A stretch of DNA of 64,000 nucleotides from Tridacna crocea (lineage: Eukaryota; Mollusca; Bivalvia; Cardiida; Cardiidae). The stretch lies in contig OX031071.1 of assembly GCA_943736015.1 (NCBI GenBank), forward strand, positions 9,954,119 to 10,018,118. The letters run 5' to 3'. The notes under the pieces are model-generated. The model was not told the origin of the DNA. It saw only the letters and a program-made list of their open reading frames with translations, and did no database searches. The stretch's first letter is position 1, and every line of letters begins with the position of its first letter. Both the position numbers and the translations under genes were made by a program. Shown one piece after another: positions 42,173 to 52,019 of this stretch.

Positions 42173-42228
<56 letters not shown>

Positions 42229-45200
42229 AAAAGACTAAATTTCAAAAGTCAAAGGTTCATTTATATTACCTTTTTGAGGGAGAAGTAAGTCTTTAAGTAC
42301 ACGTGTTACTCTACATATGTGTGTTTATATGTATATATATATATATATATTACAATGTAAAAGACTAAACTTCAAAAGTCAAATATATACAATGTAAAAG
42401 ACTAAACTTCAAAAGTCAAAGGTTCATTTATATTACTTTTTTTGAGAAAGAAGCTAGTCTTTAAGTATATGTGCTACTCTATGATTACAGTCTATGCTCA
42501 GATAAGAGTCGAGATCAGAATGCAGAAAGGTTGTATTCTGATCTTGACCCTGTATCACTTCACCAGATATCATTGAATTATATAGTTTCTAGCTGGTAGA
42601 ATCGGGGTTGGACTGTACTGAACGTGCAGTCGAATCCTGATCCTACACTACCGGCAATGAAAACATGTCTCAAAAGGTTTTTTTTCTTTTTAAGGGGGTT
42701 GATTTAAATATAATATATATTTTCACCATTTCAAGTATAAAATAGTTTCTCGCTGTTAATCTCTCATGGCTTTATATTTTCATTTATGTTTGCTAAAAGT
42801 ATTGTATTACTTACAGCAATAAAATTCTGTTCTGTTCTGTTCTGTATTATACACTTTTGTTACAGGCTGAGCATTTGCGTGTGAAAACGAACAAACAGTA
42901 TTATCATATTTTGTAAGCCAGTTATTCTCGGCATTCCCCAAGAATATGAATATCTGAAAATTTTGCAATTTGTTACAGGGTTTCATCACAACCCAGGACA
43001 TTGAAAGTATTTTGTGAATTGTATGCCATTGAATATTTGCATCATCTTACGAATTACACGTAGAAGAAACATTCACAACAAAAACACACAACACCAGCTT
43101 TACCTTCTATATGGACTTCTCCATCTATCCCTGTCCACGTAAGTTTTACTGGGTAAAAAAACCATCAAAGAGCCCTCAATCATATCAACATCACCGCAAA
43201 AGGCATGTCTGCTGTCACAGTAATATGTACATTCTCCATAGAAACATAAATTACCAACTGGAAAAAAGAAAGCGTAACAATATACTATGCTTTGCGATTT
43301 TAGAATGGCACTTATGACAAATAACTCCACTGGTAGGCACTGTCTTTGAATGGCAGATAACAAACCACGAAAACAGAAAATGCTGGTTACAGAAATAATG
43401 TAACGAGTTAGCGCTTCAGGTTTTCGGGCAAATTAAACTACAGTTTAGAAATCTTATTGGAGAACAAATTTAAAAATAATGAAATCGAAAACCTATTTAC
43501 TTACTTGGGGAAACAAAAAATGTGCGTTTGAGATGTCTCTCTGCAAGCACAAAAATTTCTTTGGTCATGTTGACCCTTCTGCCAACAACCGGGGGTACAC
43601 GGTAAAATCCAAGTAACCTGGAACACCAAGATCTCTAATTATTCTTTGATAGATACAAAGATATTCTTAGATCTACACAATGTACCTTCTTTTCCTTGAA
43701 TCAAAATCGTACAGCAATCATTTTTTACAGATAGTAAGGCATTTACTAGTATTTTTATATGAATGAACATACTGCTTTACAAGTTCGCTAAACGATTTAA
43801 CGCGGAAATAAGTCAACGTTCGGTGTGCTTTTTTAGGACCCTCCTTCGTTAAAATTGGCGTTATATCAGTGGTACATTTAGTACTTCTCAAATCAATGAT
43901 GGAATACTGAAACTGGGATTTCATGTTTGTTAACGTTGGGGGAACATCGTTCGGTACAGCATCGTACCAAGAGTGAGTCGATATTTCAAATGGTCGACGT
44001 AATCAGTTATATCACTGATCATTACTCACTGATTTAAAATTAGTGTACTAGGACTATTTATTCGTGAACAACAAAGCTGAGTTTTTATTTCATGACTGGG
44101 TTATTTTGTGATGAGCGCCGATTTAATCATAGGAAATCACGAAGAGTAGCTCCCTACTGGTCAAACAAAACTCATTCTAGATTTGTGTAAGAAATTGGTT
44201 TAAAATCTAGGAATACTGCTGAAAGGCTCGCAATAAAAGAATGCACGGTGTCAAGAATTTTAAAACGTTGGCATGAGAGTGGTGATATTGAAAACAAGCC
44301 TAGAACTGGGGGGGATTTAGACGAAAAAACTAGATGTGAAAGTGTTGTAGGAAAAACTTTTAAATCATATAGAAGAGAGTTAAGAGAAATAACTGGACAG
44401 TTGAATGAATGAATGGGATTTTACGGTGCGTCGACAAGTTATACGTGTAAATGTATCTCACAGGACTGTTCAGGGCAGAAAAACGTTGTTTACGTAGGTC
44501 ATTTACAAGGCTCATTTGGCACGAGGATGTAGTTTACATGCCATGTCTTCGATGAAATAGTGGCTGATGGTATCATATTTATACCAATGGGGTGAGCAGT
44601 ATTATGTAATGTATTTGCTACTACCACGGAACAATTTTTTCCTGAGTCTCGACAGAAATACTAATCATAATTGGATATATATTTTTGTGTCCATGCATTT
44701 AACATTTTGTTCACGTAATTATGTCGTTAAAAGTACTCCCGGTTGATCAAAGCTGAATATGCAAATTAGGTCATGCCTGACAACATTTTATGTTATTGCG
44801 CTGGTGATATCTGGTCAAAGATGGTTTCACTGAATAATAGATAATGGTTTTTGGTGTCATCTTGAAATATAGTATAAAATTTACACCTTTTGTTTGATAA
44901 ATACAAAAACGATCAAGAAACAAAATGTTTTTCGGCGAAACAGTAGAACTAAAACAAAGAAGTCGAAATGCACGTAGAAGATGGAAATACAGTCAGAAGA
45001 GTTAGGAACTGACATTTTCAAGCAGTAAATTTAAATATCCAAATAAATCATATTTTATAAGCAGACAGAAATATGGTGAGAAAACAAAAATGTTTTGAGA
45101 TAGATGTACAAATACAGTCTGTAATCGAAAAGTGTTAAGTATATTTAACATATAAAAAAACACAATCGACAGGCTAAATCCATGCAGTGACAAATGCAAT

Positions 45201-48200
45201 CAGAAATATAATCTGTAGCACAAAAACATACAGTGATGACTTACCTATCTAAATGAAAAGCTGCAATTTCTGCATTGTGTCGCTCGTAATCATTGAAATA
45301 AAAATGATTTGGTAATGTTTCATGTTCTCTCTCCCACCTGTCAGTCAGAGAAAAAAATGAAGCCACATTAACTCTAATGACCTGTAGACAAGACAACTTT
45401 CTTTGTATTATGTACATATGGTCACATTTTGTGTATGTATCAACTTGGCGCATCCTTATTGCCTATCTTTCAGGACAATATTTTAAACACCATCTGGAAA
45501 AGCTTTATACTGGATGGATTTAATCCAAATTTAAAACTTCTAAAAATCTCAATAATTTTCAGAGTCATGGAATCTAAATTTAGTCAAAAAGTTATGACGA
45601 ATAAAGACATGGTTTAAAATAGTCAATGAATATGAATATGTTAATCTGTGCGACCTCTTACTACGGACAATAAAATTGTAACGACTTATTTGACAAAATG
45701 TTTCTCCACAATATAGATGAGCAACGTGTCAAAAGGTTAGGTGCATGAAGCCACGTTTTCAATTAGAACTAAGGGTTATAATAATTCAAACTGAATAAAA
45801 AGCATAAAGCATACCTCTTTGGTTTGAAGACTGCATGCCCTCCATCAGAAAATGTGATAAAAAGTTTTAACTCTGTCCCTTTCTCCATCATTTCTAGAAG
45901 AAAGATTGTACATTGGTAGGAGTTCATGGACTTAGTTTCCTCTATCAAATAGCTTATAACATAATAATGATTATTACAGTGTATTGTGTTTCAGTTCTGA
46001 GGATAATATCTGAGGGTGGAGTTCATTTAGTAGCTGTGTGTGTCGGAAAAGAAGGCAACACTTATTTTCCTTTGTTAAGGTTGAATCATTTCAAATCTAA
46101 CTGTTAGATGCTTTAGTAATTCCTTTCATAACTGTATGTGACTTCAAGAAGTAATACAGATGTTTCAGTTTAGCTTACCTAACTCCTTAAAAGGTAGAAC
46201 AGCCATATCTTTCAATAACCCTTCAACAGCAGGGTCATCTGGATCATACATTGAATATCGTCGTATTCCGTAGAAGAACTTCTTATAATTCGGATCGTAA
46301 CTTGACCTGAATACAAATAATGATAGAAAATAGCATTTTCCATTAACTGTTTCCTACCTATTATAAACATCAGTTTTATGCCTTCCAGAAGACACATTCC
46401 AAAATTGTTTGAAAAAAAAAAGCAAGTTATTGAAATAAATGAACTGAAACCAGAGTTAAAGCTCAGTCTAAAAAAGTAGACAGGTTCTAGAAGTTCTTTG
46501 GAAAAATCTTTCGGAAACACTTTTTGAAAAGGATAAAATTCTTGATCCGAATTTTTTTCTTAATCCATCACTTTTTCCAATCCTTCCAATCGTAGGTATA
46601 CAATATGAGCGATATTTCATAAATCGTCTTCAAAACCTACTAAGTTTGCACTCATTAAATCTTTAAAACATGCCAACCCTTTCATATGCTTTTTAAAAAC
46701 TATTTCCCATTTTCCAGCATTTTTTCTATTTGGTGCCAAAATGAATTTTCCCTTCATATAAGAATTCACCGTCTGGGTAATTTTAACCCTTTACCTGATA
46801 TGCCAATTTGAGGCTCTTCCATTTCAGCAGCAAATAAAGATATGATGTCAAAAATAGGGACAAATGAGGATACGAATATCTGAATAAGTGGAAAACATTG
46901 TGGGAAAAGGAGAAATTGCTCGTTAAGAGCAATTTCTCCTCTTCCAACAATGTTTACAAAAGTTGTCTGTTGTTGATACGTCAAAATGGGTATCTATGGA
47001 GTGAAGGGTTAAAACGCAGTTTTATACGTCAAAAAGTAGCATGAAAAACGTCTTTCACGTCACTTGAAATGCTTTTATATAATTTTGAACCATGCTCTTG
47101 CAGAAGGGGGGCTTTATGCATCTCACCTTGGTCTTTACGTTTTGACAATTCATTTAACCCCCTCATTACAGGGCATGACTCCTATATTAATAGGTATACA
47201 GTTTTGAAGTCTGCAGCTTTGTTGTATGGTAAAGTGACAAGGAGAAGTTTAACATACGGCTGATTGTCCTGGAACAATTTTGTTCTTTCACCCATATTCC
47301 TTTTCTTTAATCCAAGCTTCTTAGCAAATGGGATAAAATTTTCCTGTAGCATTGCACTTCTGGAGAATTTTTTGGTTTGTTCCAATTTCTGTATGAGTCT
47401 GTAATGGAAGATAAAACAACACACAGTCGCTTGCATTTGAATGTGATGTACAGTAGGCTATAACGGAAACAATGTTTTCAGTTTGGAACGATATATACAT
47501 GTATGACCATTTAAAGTTAAGAATTAGTACATATGACATACTGTTGTAGAAAAAGACAGACTTTTGCTTACTGTTAATTGCTACTGAATTATTGAGACTA
47601 TAATTACTATATTGTCTTTTTTTAATAAGAAAAAAAAAAATAACCCCATTTATAATATTATGTTCTGGACAAAAAAATGTATTATTGATATTTAATGGTA
47701 GTTGTGAAGTGTATAAAAATTTAACTATATTTACTTAATAATTTGGATAATACTGTATTTACTGAATTGCTAACATTTAAGAGTTTCCGAATTATTAAAC
47801 TAAGTCCTTCATTTTTCTTACTTACGCAGCTGATTTCCTGAGCTTTCATCATAGAGTTTGCTTAGTTAAGGATACTATAGATACGACTAATTACTTAACT
47901 TTTTAGGTACAACTGTATTGTTTTATGTTTTCGAAAAGTTTATCAATTTTAAATGTACACTTTAATCTGCTGGCTTATCCAAAATATACATACATGTAAG
48001 GAACTTAATGATATGAGGTTTAACTATTGTTATGAAGTTAATGGGTTTTAACCAGGTTACAGAAAGAAACTATTGTTGCTACTAATTTAACTGAATTTCT
48101 TTAGAGGTGCCAATTATTATCTCGTCGTTATCATCATAGAGTTTGGTTAGTTAAGGATATTATAGACACGACTAGTTACTTAACTTTTTAGGTACAACTG

Positions 48201-51200
48201 TACTGTTTTATGTTTTCGAATAGTTTATCAATTTTAAATGTACACTTTAATCTGCTGGCTTATCCAAAATATACATACATGTAAGGAACTTAATGATATG
48301 AGGTTTAATTATTGTTATGAAGTTAATGGGTTTTAATCAGGTTACAGAAAGAAACTATTGTTGCTACTAATTTAACGAAATTTCTTTAGAGGTGCCAATT
48401 ATTGGTGTTTTATTGTACTTTCTGACTTAATGCAGTTCATAGTTCAAATTGAGTTACTGCAGATTTCCTACGTTATCCTGATTTTTAAGGTTTGGTTGTG
48501 ATTTCTGTGCTTAATTGCATTCAGAAATTTGGTGAGTCGTTTGAGTACTGTAAAATTATTTGAATTAAATATTTTTTGTGTTTTAATTGCAACTTCATGT
48601 AGTAATGAGGTATAATTTAGGTATTTGAGGTGGTGCCCGAGTATTTCAGTTTATTTTAGGGTTTCATTAGTAACAATGTTTTTGTAAACTGGGATATATT
48701 GTGTGCTGTAGTTTTTGAAATATTGCCTCAGCAGTTTTGAAGAAACTGTGCTTTTACTTAAGCTTTTGAAATATTGCAAAATCCCTTTAAGTTTTAGAAA
48801 TTGTCGTTACACTGTAACCATTTTGGTTTCTGTAAAGCTTCTGAGATATTGTGATGTCTGTGTAGTTTCTGAGATGATATTGTTTCACCGTAGCTTAAGA
48901 GGCATTGTGGTTTCAGTGTAGCTTTTGACAAATTGTCATGTCTTTGTAAACCTGAAAAACGTCTATTCCACTTCAGTTTTTGAAACCACATGATACTTCC
49001 AGATCTCTGTAGTATTTTAGATAATGTAGTAACAGAAGCTTTTGAGATATAGCTATATAACTGTCTCAGTATTTTTTAAGAAAATGTCATCTCTTTGTAG
49101 TTTTTGAGATAACGCGTCTATATTTAAGTGGCTTCGACGGAGGTTTAGAGATGTATCAATGTCTCTGTAGTTTTGAGATTCAGCAGTTTCAAAGCAGTGT
49201 TTTGATGTAGTTTTTGAGATACGGCAGTCTTACTGTAGGTTTTGAGATATTGTGGATTCAATGTAGCTTTTGAATTGCTGCTATGTCTCATTAGTTTTTG
49301 AGATGTGGCAGTTTTATTAAGATTACTTTTTAGATATTCATTTTTGAAGAAGCTGAATTAGTTTATGTGCAGGTACAGATTACAACTCAGATTGTAGAAT
49401 TACAGAAATTATAATGTTGTATCTGAATTTTTTTTATTTTAGAGTAGTTTAAGATTCTCTAAATCTTTTCTGAAGCATTAAAAATTTTATGGGTTGCTTT
49501 TGTTTCAAGATTTCTTAACTTTTCTTTTCAAATTGTGAGACTATTTGAGACTGTGGTAAATACATCATTACGTTATTTGCATAGTATTGAATTATGATGA
49601 CCGGACTGTCAATACTGGCTCATTAAATATTTGAAGGTTTTCTTAACTCATTACCAAACGACAAAATTTTAGGTTTGTCCAAATTGAAAGCATTTGCAGA
49701 GAGAAAAATAAAAGTGACTGAAAATTTGAAATTTGTTTTGTGAAGGGTAGAAAACACTGTGGGAAAAGGAGAAAATGCTGGTTACCAGCATTTTCTCCTT
49801 TTCCCACAGTGTTTTCTATAGGTTCTTACTCAGAGGCGTCAAAAGTAGGGATTGTGTGGTAATGGGTTAATATAAAAGCCAGTATCTAGCAGAGATTGGA
49901 AAAACACATCCGTTATGCATATACCAAGCTAATGATCAAATTAGCATAGATCTATAACACCCAATTTGTCTAACAGCCGACTGGCTTAACCTTTTACCAA
50001 ACAATTTCCTTTTTTAACGACCCTGAGAAAAAAGCCTTTAGAAAACATTGTCGGAAAAGGAGAAAATGCTGGTAAGCAGCATTTTCTCCTTTTTCCAACA
50101 ATGTTTTCTACCCTACAGGAATCAAATTTCAATTTTTGAGTTATACTTGTTTTGTCGTCTGCACGTGCTTTCAATTTGTACCGGTCTAAAATGTTGCCGT
50201 TTGGTAAAGTGTTAACAGTTGGGATGATCCTTTTACATGTAACAAATTTGCAATTTCGAAAAAAGTTCCGGCATGTGTTAGTCTGCACAGATTGCGCAGG
50301 CTGACATGGGTCGATACTTTTTGCGGAAACATTGAGCATCCTATTCAAAGAGCTCATATTAAATTGCTAGGATAACTGACAAACCTTTCTACAATGTCGT
50401 CTTTCATTTCTATCATCCCCTTGTTCTTTTCTTCTTGTCTTTTGTATGCCTCCCCTGACTCCCTCTGATCTTTTAGGCCACTTTCAACATCTTTTGCAAA
50501 TTTCAAACTCAGATCAGGATGTGTAACAACTTTTCTCCAACCCATCATGTCCTGTGGTGGATACATCAATAACTAGTATAAGCTCTGCAGTCATGCCATT
50601 GTCAACTCTTGACCAAACAACAAAATTTTAAACTACTTGAAACTTAAAGCAACCTGACAGACAGCTCATAAAATGAGGATCATATGATTAAAGCGCGAGA
50701 GACTGGACATTAAGTGTTGGAAGGCAGTGCGAAAACATTGCCGAAACAGCGCTAATGAAACTATTGACAAACCTAGATTACCATAATGAAGTTCATTACT
50801 ATTTTAATAAGTTCTGATTTTGGTAACGCCAATCGCTGTACGCAGACGACAAAAATATAATAGTGCAAACTTCCACTTGCTATCGAAAGAGAAGAAAAAG
50901 ACAGTAGTGGACTTTTTTTTCGGCCGGACTATTTAAGAATGATAAATTAAGGACGCAGACAAATCTCTGGAAGTTTATTAGCCTTGCGGTTTCTTGATTC
51001 ACGGCAGTTATGGTACGATCAAGAAAAAGTCAAAATTTAACAGAGTATAGAACAAATACGAAATACTTTTCTATTTCCATCCTTTAGTAGCGTCATAGAA
51101 AATATGATGCAGTTTCATGTAAACATTCGAAAGAAAATCAACCTTGACCTTCACCACTGTCCCGGCGCCATTCTGAATTTGATTCGATGGTTTTCATGAC

Positions 51201-51783
51201 AAAAATCAATACAACTTGATATATTTGGCGCCAATTTGCAGTCATATGATCGGAATATATTGCCACATGACCTAGCAGATGATCTAAATACGTCACTATG
51301 CGTTTTTTTAAGCATAACTGCTTGTAATAAAGAATTTCAGAGGGTGGGGTATATAGTGTTAAGCATTTAGGTGCCTATGATGTCGTTTTCACTTCCGGTT
51401 TATTTTTCTTCCATTCTAATCTTTCATTTTGAAGAAAAAGAAGCGGTTTGAAGTATAGAAATGTTTAATTCAAGGTATTTACAATCAAAATAGAGACCAA
51501 ACAAGCCGCAAGAGGGCTCCGATTTTCGTTATGACGGAAAAATACTAATTTCCTCGAAGCAATATGTACCGTGAACCAACATGCCGTGGCTATAATTAAT
51601 TTGTCTCACCTCTATTTGTCCTTGAACGTAACCAAAACCTCTATCGTAGTAACCGCCCCTGCCTGTTGGTGGTCCCGATTTTCCGGGTAAGTCTAAAACC
51701 ATGATAGCACACAAAAATAGGCACATACAAATCGTGAATACTATAACCCTTGTCTTCAGTTTCATGCCACGAGGTCGTTTCAT
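35545..51783 (-). CDS. FAM20C-like: FAM20-family secretory-pathway kinase (FAM20C-like), 11 exons recognised
   Basis: Coding exons in transcript order: 51783-51610, 50551-50385, 47398-about 47254 (3' end unresolved), 46306-46179, 45893-45815, 45337-45245, 43617-43505, 43257-43104, 39358-39225, 37650-37569 and 35830-35545. The N-terminus is a short basic segment then a signal anchor (residues about 12-31), as expected for a Golgi type II or secreted kinase. FAM20 hallmarks follow in order: AVFKPKR (nucleotide-binding Lys), [34 protein letters not shown], the Cys-rich [10 protein letters not shown]...CG, DMIEGSL, GNMDRHH (catalytic Asp), HLDNGRGFGK (metal-binding Asp, equivalent to DFG) and [19 protein letters not shown] and the Cys pattern resemble FAM20C/A; the region after QCC ([16 protein letters not shown]) also resembles FAM20B. 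FAM20C phosphorylates secreted S-x-E proteins, including biomineralisation proteins; a shell role is inference. All junction phases agree except exon 3 to exon 4. Confidence 0.9.
35831..36882. other. FAM20 intron 10, 3' part
   Basis: No exon seen; worn family A pieces at about 36035-36100 and 36290-36470. Confidence 0.4.
36883..37112 (+). repeat. Family A MITE (FAM20 intron 10)
   Basis: 230 bp; intact hairpin. Confidence 0.86.
37317..37494 (-). repeat. Family A deletion derivative, 178 bp (FAM20 intron 10)
   Basis: TTAA ends and both outer flanks are intact, but the second hairpin arm is missing: the sequence jumps from GATGGTTACCAGC to AAAAACCAGGGATTGTTTGG. Confidence 0.82.
37569..37650 (-). 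CDS. FAM20C-like: FAM20-like exon 10 (catalytic loop)
   Basis: 82 nt; encodes [14 protein letters not shown] and [10 protein letters not shown]. It therefore holds both the catalytic Asp (NMDRHH) and the metal-binding Asp (DNG). Donor GG/GTAAGT. Confidence 0.93.
37651..39224. other. FAM20 intron 9
   Basis: Holds a ~330-bp dispersed repeat at 37855-38180 (second copy 61133-61470). A family A remnant is at about 39045-39195. The rest is AT-rich with no exon. Confidence 0.45.
37855..38180 (+). repeat. Unclassified ~330-bp dispersed repeat, copy 1
   Basis: Shares ordered blocks with 61133-61470: GTGGTATTTGTCA, GTGTGGAATTAATAGTTTGA, CTTTGATCATT, CTTGACAGTAGGATG, ATATATCGAACAAAATTAA, and TAGCC at the end. 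No TIRs seen. Confidence 0.7.
39225..39358 (-). CDS. FAM20C-like: FAM20-like exon 9
   Basis: 134 nt; encodes [17 protein letters not shown] and [15 protein letters not shown]. The acceptor is TTCTTTTCAG and the donor G/GTGAGT. It is separated from exon 8 by the intron that carries the LINE. Confidence 0.9.
39615..42296 (+). CDS. Non-LTR retrotransposon ORF with reverse transcriptase (893-codon open frame)
   Basis: One uninterrupted frame. From about residue 225 it shows the RT order: [11 protein letters not shown], a PIFKGGDKK...NYRGITL block, [29 protein letters not shown] (356-368, catalytic Asp), [11 protein letters not shown], and [11 protein letters not shown] (YADD 457-460). A C-terminal CKLC...EYHFLLIC pattern (about 780-798) is the zinc-finger-like motif typical of LINE polyproteins. 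Residues 75-170 are very basic, probably the linker after the endonuclease. No endonuclease domain is present, so the copy is 5'-truncated. The last ~40 residues are artefactual: they read through a TA microsatellite (42175-42225) as Ile-Tyr repeats. I cannot name the clade with confidence. Confidence 0.93.
42175..42226 (+). repeat. (TA)n microsatellite at the LINE 3' end
   Basis: About 25 TA units; a second TA tract lies at 42331-42350. Confidence 0.95.
42490..42660. repeat. Two diverged family B hairpins in or next to the LINE 3' region
   Basis: GAGATCAGAATGCAGAAAGG...TTGTATTCTGATCTTGAC and GGACTGTACTGAACGTGCAG..., both with decayed arms. Confidence 0.6.
43104..43257 (-). CDS. FAM20C-like: FAM20-like exon 8 (cysteine-rich and IEGSL)
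   Basis: 154 nt; encodes [20 protein letters not shown] then [12 protein letters not shown]. The cysteines match the conserved disulfides of secreted FAM20 kinases. Donor AG/GTAAAG. Confidence 0.93.
43505..43617 (-). CDS. FAM20C-like: FAM20-like exon 7
   Basis: 113 nt; encodes [20 protein letters not shown] and ...LKRTFFVSP. The acceptor is GTTCCAG and the donor A/GTAAGT. Confidence 0.92.
44191..44412 (+). pseudogene. Tc1/mariner-type transposase fragment (helix-turn-helix region), decayed
   Basis: Translation from 44191 reads [17 protein letters not shown], then [19 protein letters not shown] and [10 protein letters not shown], the N-terminal HTH and basic linker pattern of Tc1/mariner transposases. 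It continues to a stop near 44412; the following ~150 bp reads in other frames with further residual similarity (...[10 protein letters not shown]). No catalytic DDE region was seen. It lies in the FAM20-like intron between exons 6 and 7. Confidence 0.6.
45245..45337 (-). CDS. FAM20C-like: FAM20-like exon 6 ([10 protein letters not shown])
   Basis: 93 nt; encodes [16 protein letters not shown] then [15 protein letters not shown], a nearly invariant FAM20 segment with the glutamate that pairs with the ATP lysine. Acceptor GACTGACAG, donor AG/GTAAGT. Confidence 0.93.
45815..45893 (-). CDS. FAM20C-like: FAM20-like exon 5 (nucleotide-binding Lys)
   Basis: 79 nt; encodes [19 protein letters not shown] and the FKPKR motif that contains the conserved lysine. 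Acceptor TTTCTTCTAG, donor AG/GTATGC. Confidence 0.9.
46179..46306 (-). CDS. FAM20C-like: FAM20-like exon 4
   Basis: 128 nt, from TTTGTATTCAG to G/GTAAGC. It encodes [18 protein letters not shown] then [16 protein letters not shown]. This matches the 'WLKFHxGIxRYxLYSxxDPAIxxLL' region of FAM20 kinases. Confidence 0.85.
46783..47012 (-). repeat. TTAA MITE, GAAATTGCTCG subfamily (FAM20 intron 3)
   Basis: 230 bp; the mirror of 32039-32257, with core GAGAAATTGCTCGTTAAGAG. Confidence 0.85.
47254..47398 (-). CDS. FAM20C-like: FAM20-like exon 3 (3' boundary uncertain)
   Basis: The acceptor CTTCCATTACAG completes the split Arg codon of exon 2, then [16 protein letters not shown]... The frame stays open to 47182. 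Possible donors are TAT/GTTAAA (end 47254), G/GTGAAA (end 47292) and a weak TT/GTTCCA; only the weak one gives the phase that exon 4 needs. Either that weak donor is used or a small exon was missed. Confidence 0.55.
47849..48402 (+). repeat. Tandem duplication, ~285-bp unit, two copies (FAM20 intron 2)
   Basis: Direct copies starting CATCATAGAGTTTG at 47847 and 48132 and ending ...AGAGGTGCCAATTATT, nearly identical (about ten visible differences). No ORF. Confidence 0.92.
48700..49330 (+). repeat. Degenerate ~35-bp tandem repeat field (FAM20 intron 2)
   Basis: Recurring TGTAGTTTTTGAGATATTGT.GGTTTCA motif with drifting spacing, about 15 units. Confidence 0.75.
49643..49870 (-). repeat. Family A MITE (FAM20 intron 2)
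   Basis: 228 bp; hairpin with CACTGTGGGAAAAGG / CCTTTTCCCACAGTG, a compensated pair in both arms. Confidence 0.87.
49986..50215 (+). repeat. Family A MITE (FAM20 intron 2, 170 bp from exon 2)
   Basis: 230 bp; hairpin slightly changed (GCTGGTAAGCAGC centre). Confidence 0.86.
50385..50551 (-). CDS. FAM20C-like: FAM20-like exon 2
   Basis: 167 nt, from a CCACCACAG acceptor to an AG/GTTTGT donor. It encodes [18 protein letters not shown] and a charged, probably helical stretch ending DDIVER. This is stalk or early-domain sequence with no catalytic motif; phases match exon 1. Confidence 0.75.
50552..51609. other. FAM20 intron 1
   Basis: A family A end fragment (CAACTCTTGACCAAACAACA) is at about 50600-50660. 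Otherwise nothing recognised. Confidence 0.4.
51610..51783 (-). CDS. FAM20C-like: FAM20-like exon 1 (signal anchor)
   Basis: The ATG follows directly on a TTTTGCAG acceptor, so a 5'UTR exon lies upstream. It encodes [13 protein letters not shown], the hydrophobic segment [18 protein letters not shown] and a Gly/Tyr-rich stalk. The donor is GAG/GTGAGA. Confidence 0.82.
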
Positions 51784-51867
51784 CTGCAAAATAAAAAAAA
51801 TATATATATATATTTCTTTCAATTTTACAATAAATTCAGGAAAAGATAATTTTTATACTGTGTAAGA

Positions 51868-51935
51868 GTTTTGAAAACATTGTGAAAAAAAGGAGAAATT
51901 GCTCGTGACGAGCAATTTCTCCTTTTTCCACCATT
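51868..51935. repeat. GAAATTGCTCG hairpin core only
   Basis: TTTTGAAAACATTGTG...GAAATTGCTCGTGACGAGCA, a hairpin core without TTAA ends, just upstream of FAM20 exon 1. Confidence 0.65.
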
Positions 51936-52019
51936 TTTTGACATTTATTTACATATATTTATCATATCAATTTTGGTTATACTTATTTTATTTTGTTGTT
52001 TTTAAAGTCGCCTGTATCA

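Larger units (their letters stand above)
39600..42845 (+). mobile_element. 5'-truncated LINE insertion, antisense in the FAM20-like gene
   Basis: It comprises the RT ORF, a TA-rich 3' region and a terminal run of TTCTG units (about 42821-42845) that looks like a short-repeat LINE tail. The 3' region contains a duplicated block (AAAGACTAAA...GTCAAAGGTTCATT at about 42228-42290 and 42358-42470). Two hairpin repeats at 42490-42660 interrupt it or lie in it. The 5' boundary is approximate; no target-site duplication was identified. Confidence 0.7.

Noticed and set aside
42175..42296. Ile-Tyr repeat C-terminus of the RT ORF
   Set aside because: It is read-through of a TA microsatellite; the native protein probably ends near residue 854.
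46212..46520. 102-aa minus-strand ORF overlapping FAM20 exon 4
   Set aside because: It is in a different frame from the exon and crosses its acceptor; homology supports the other frame.
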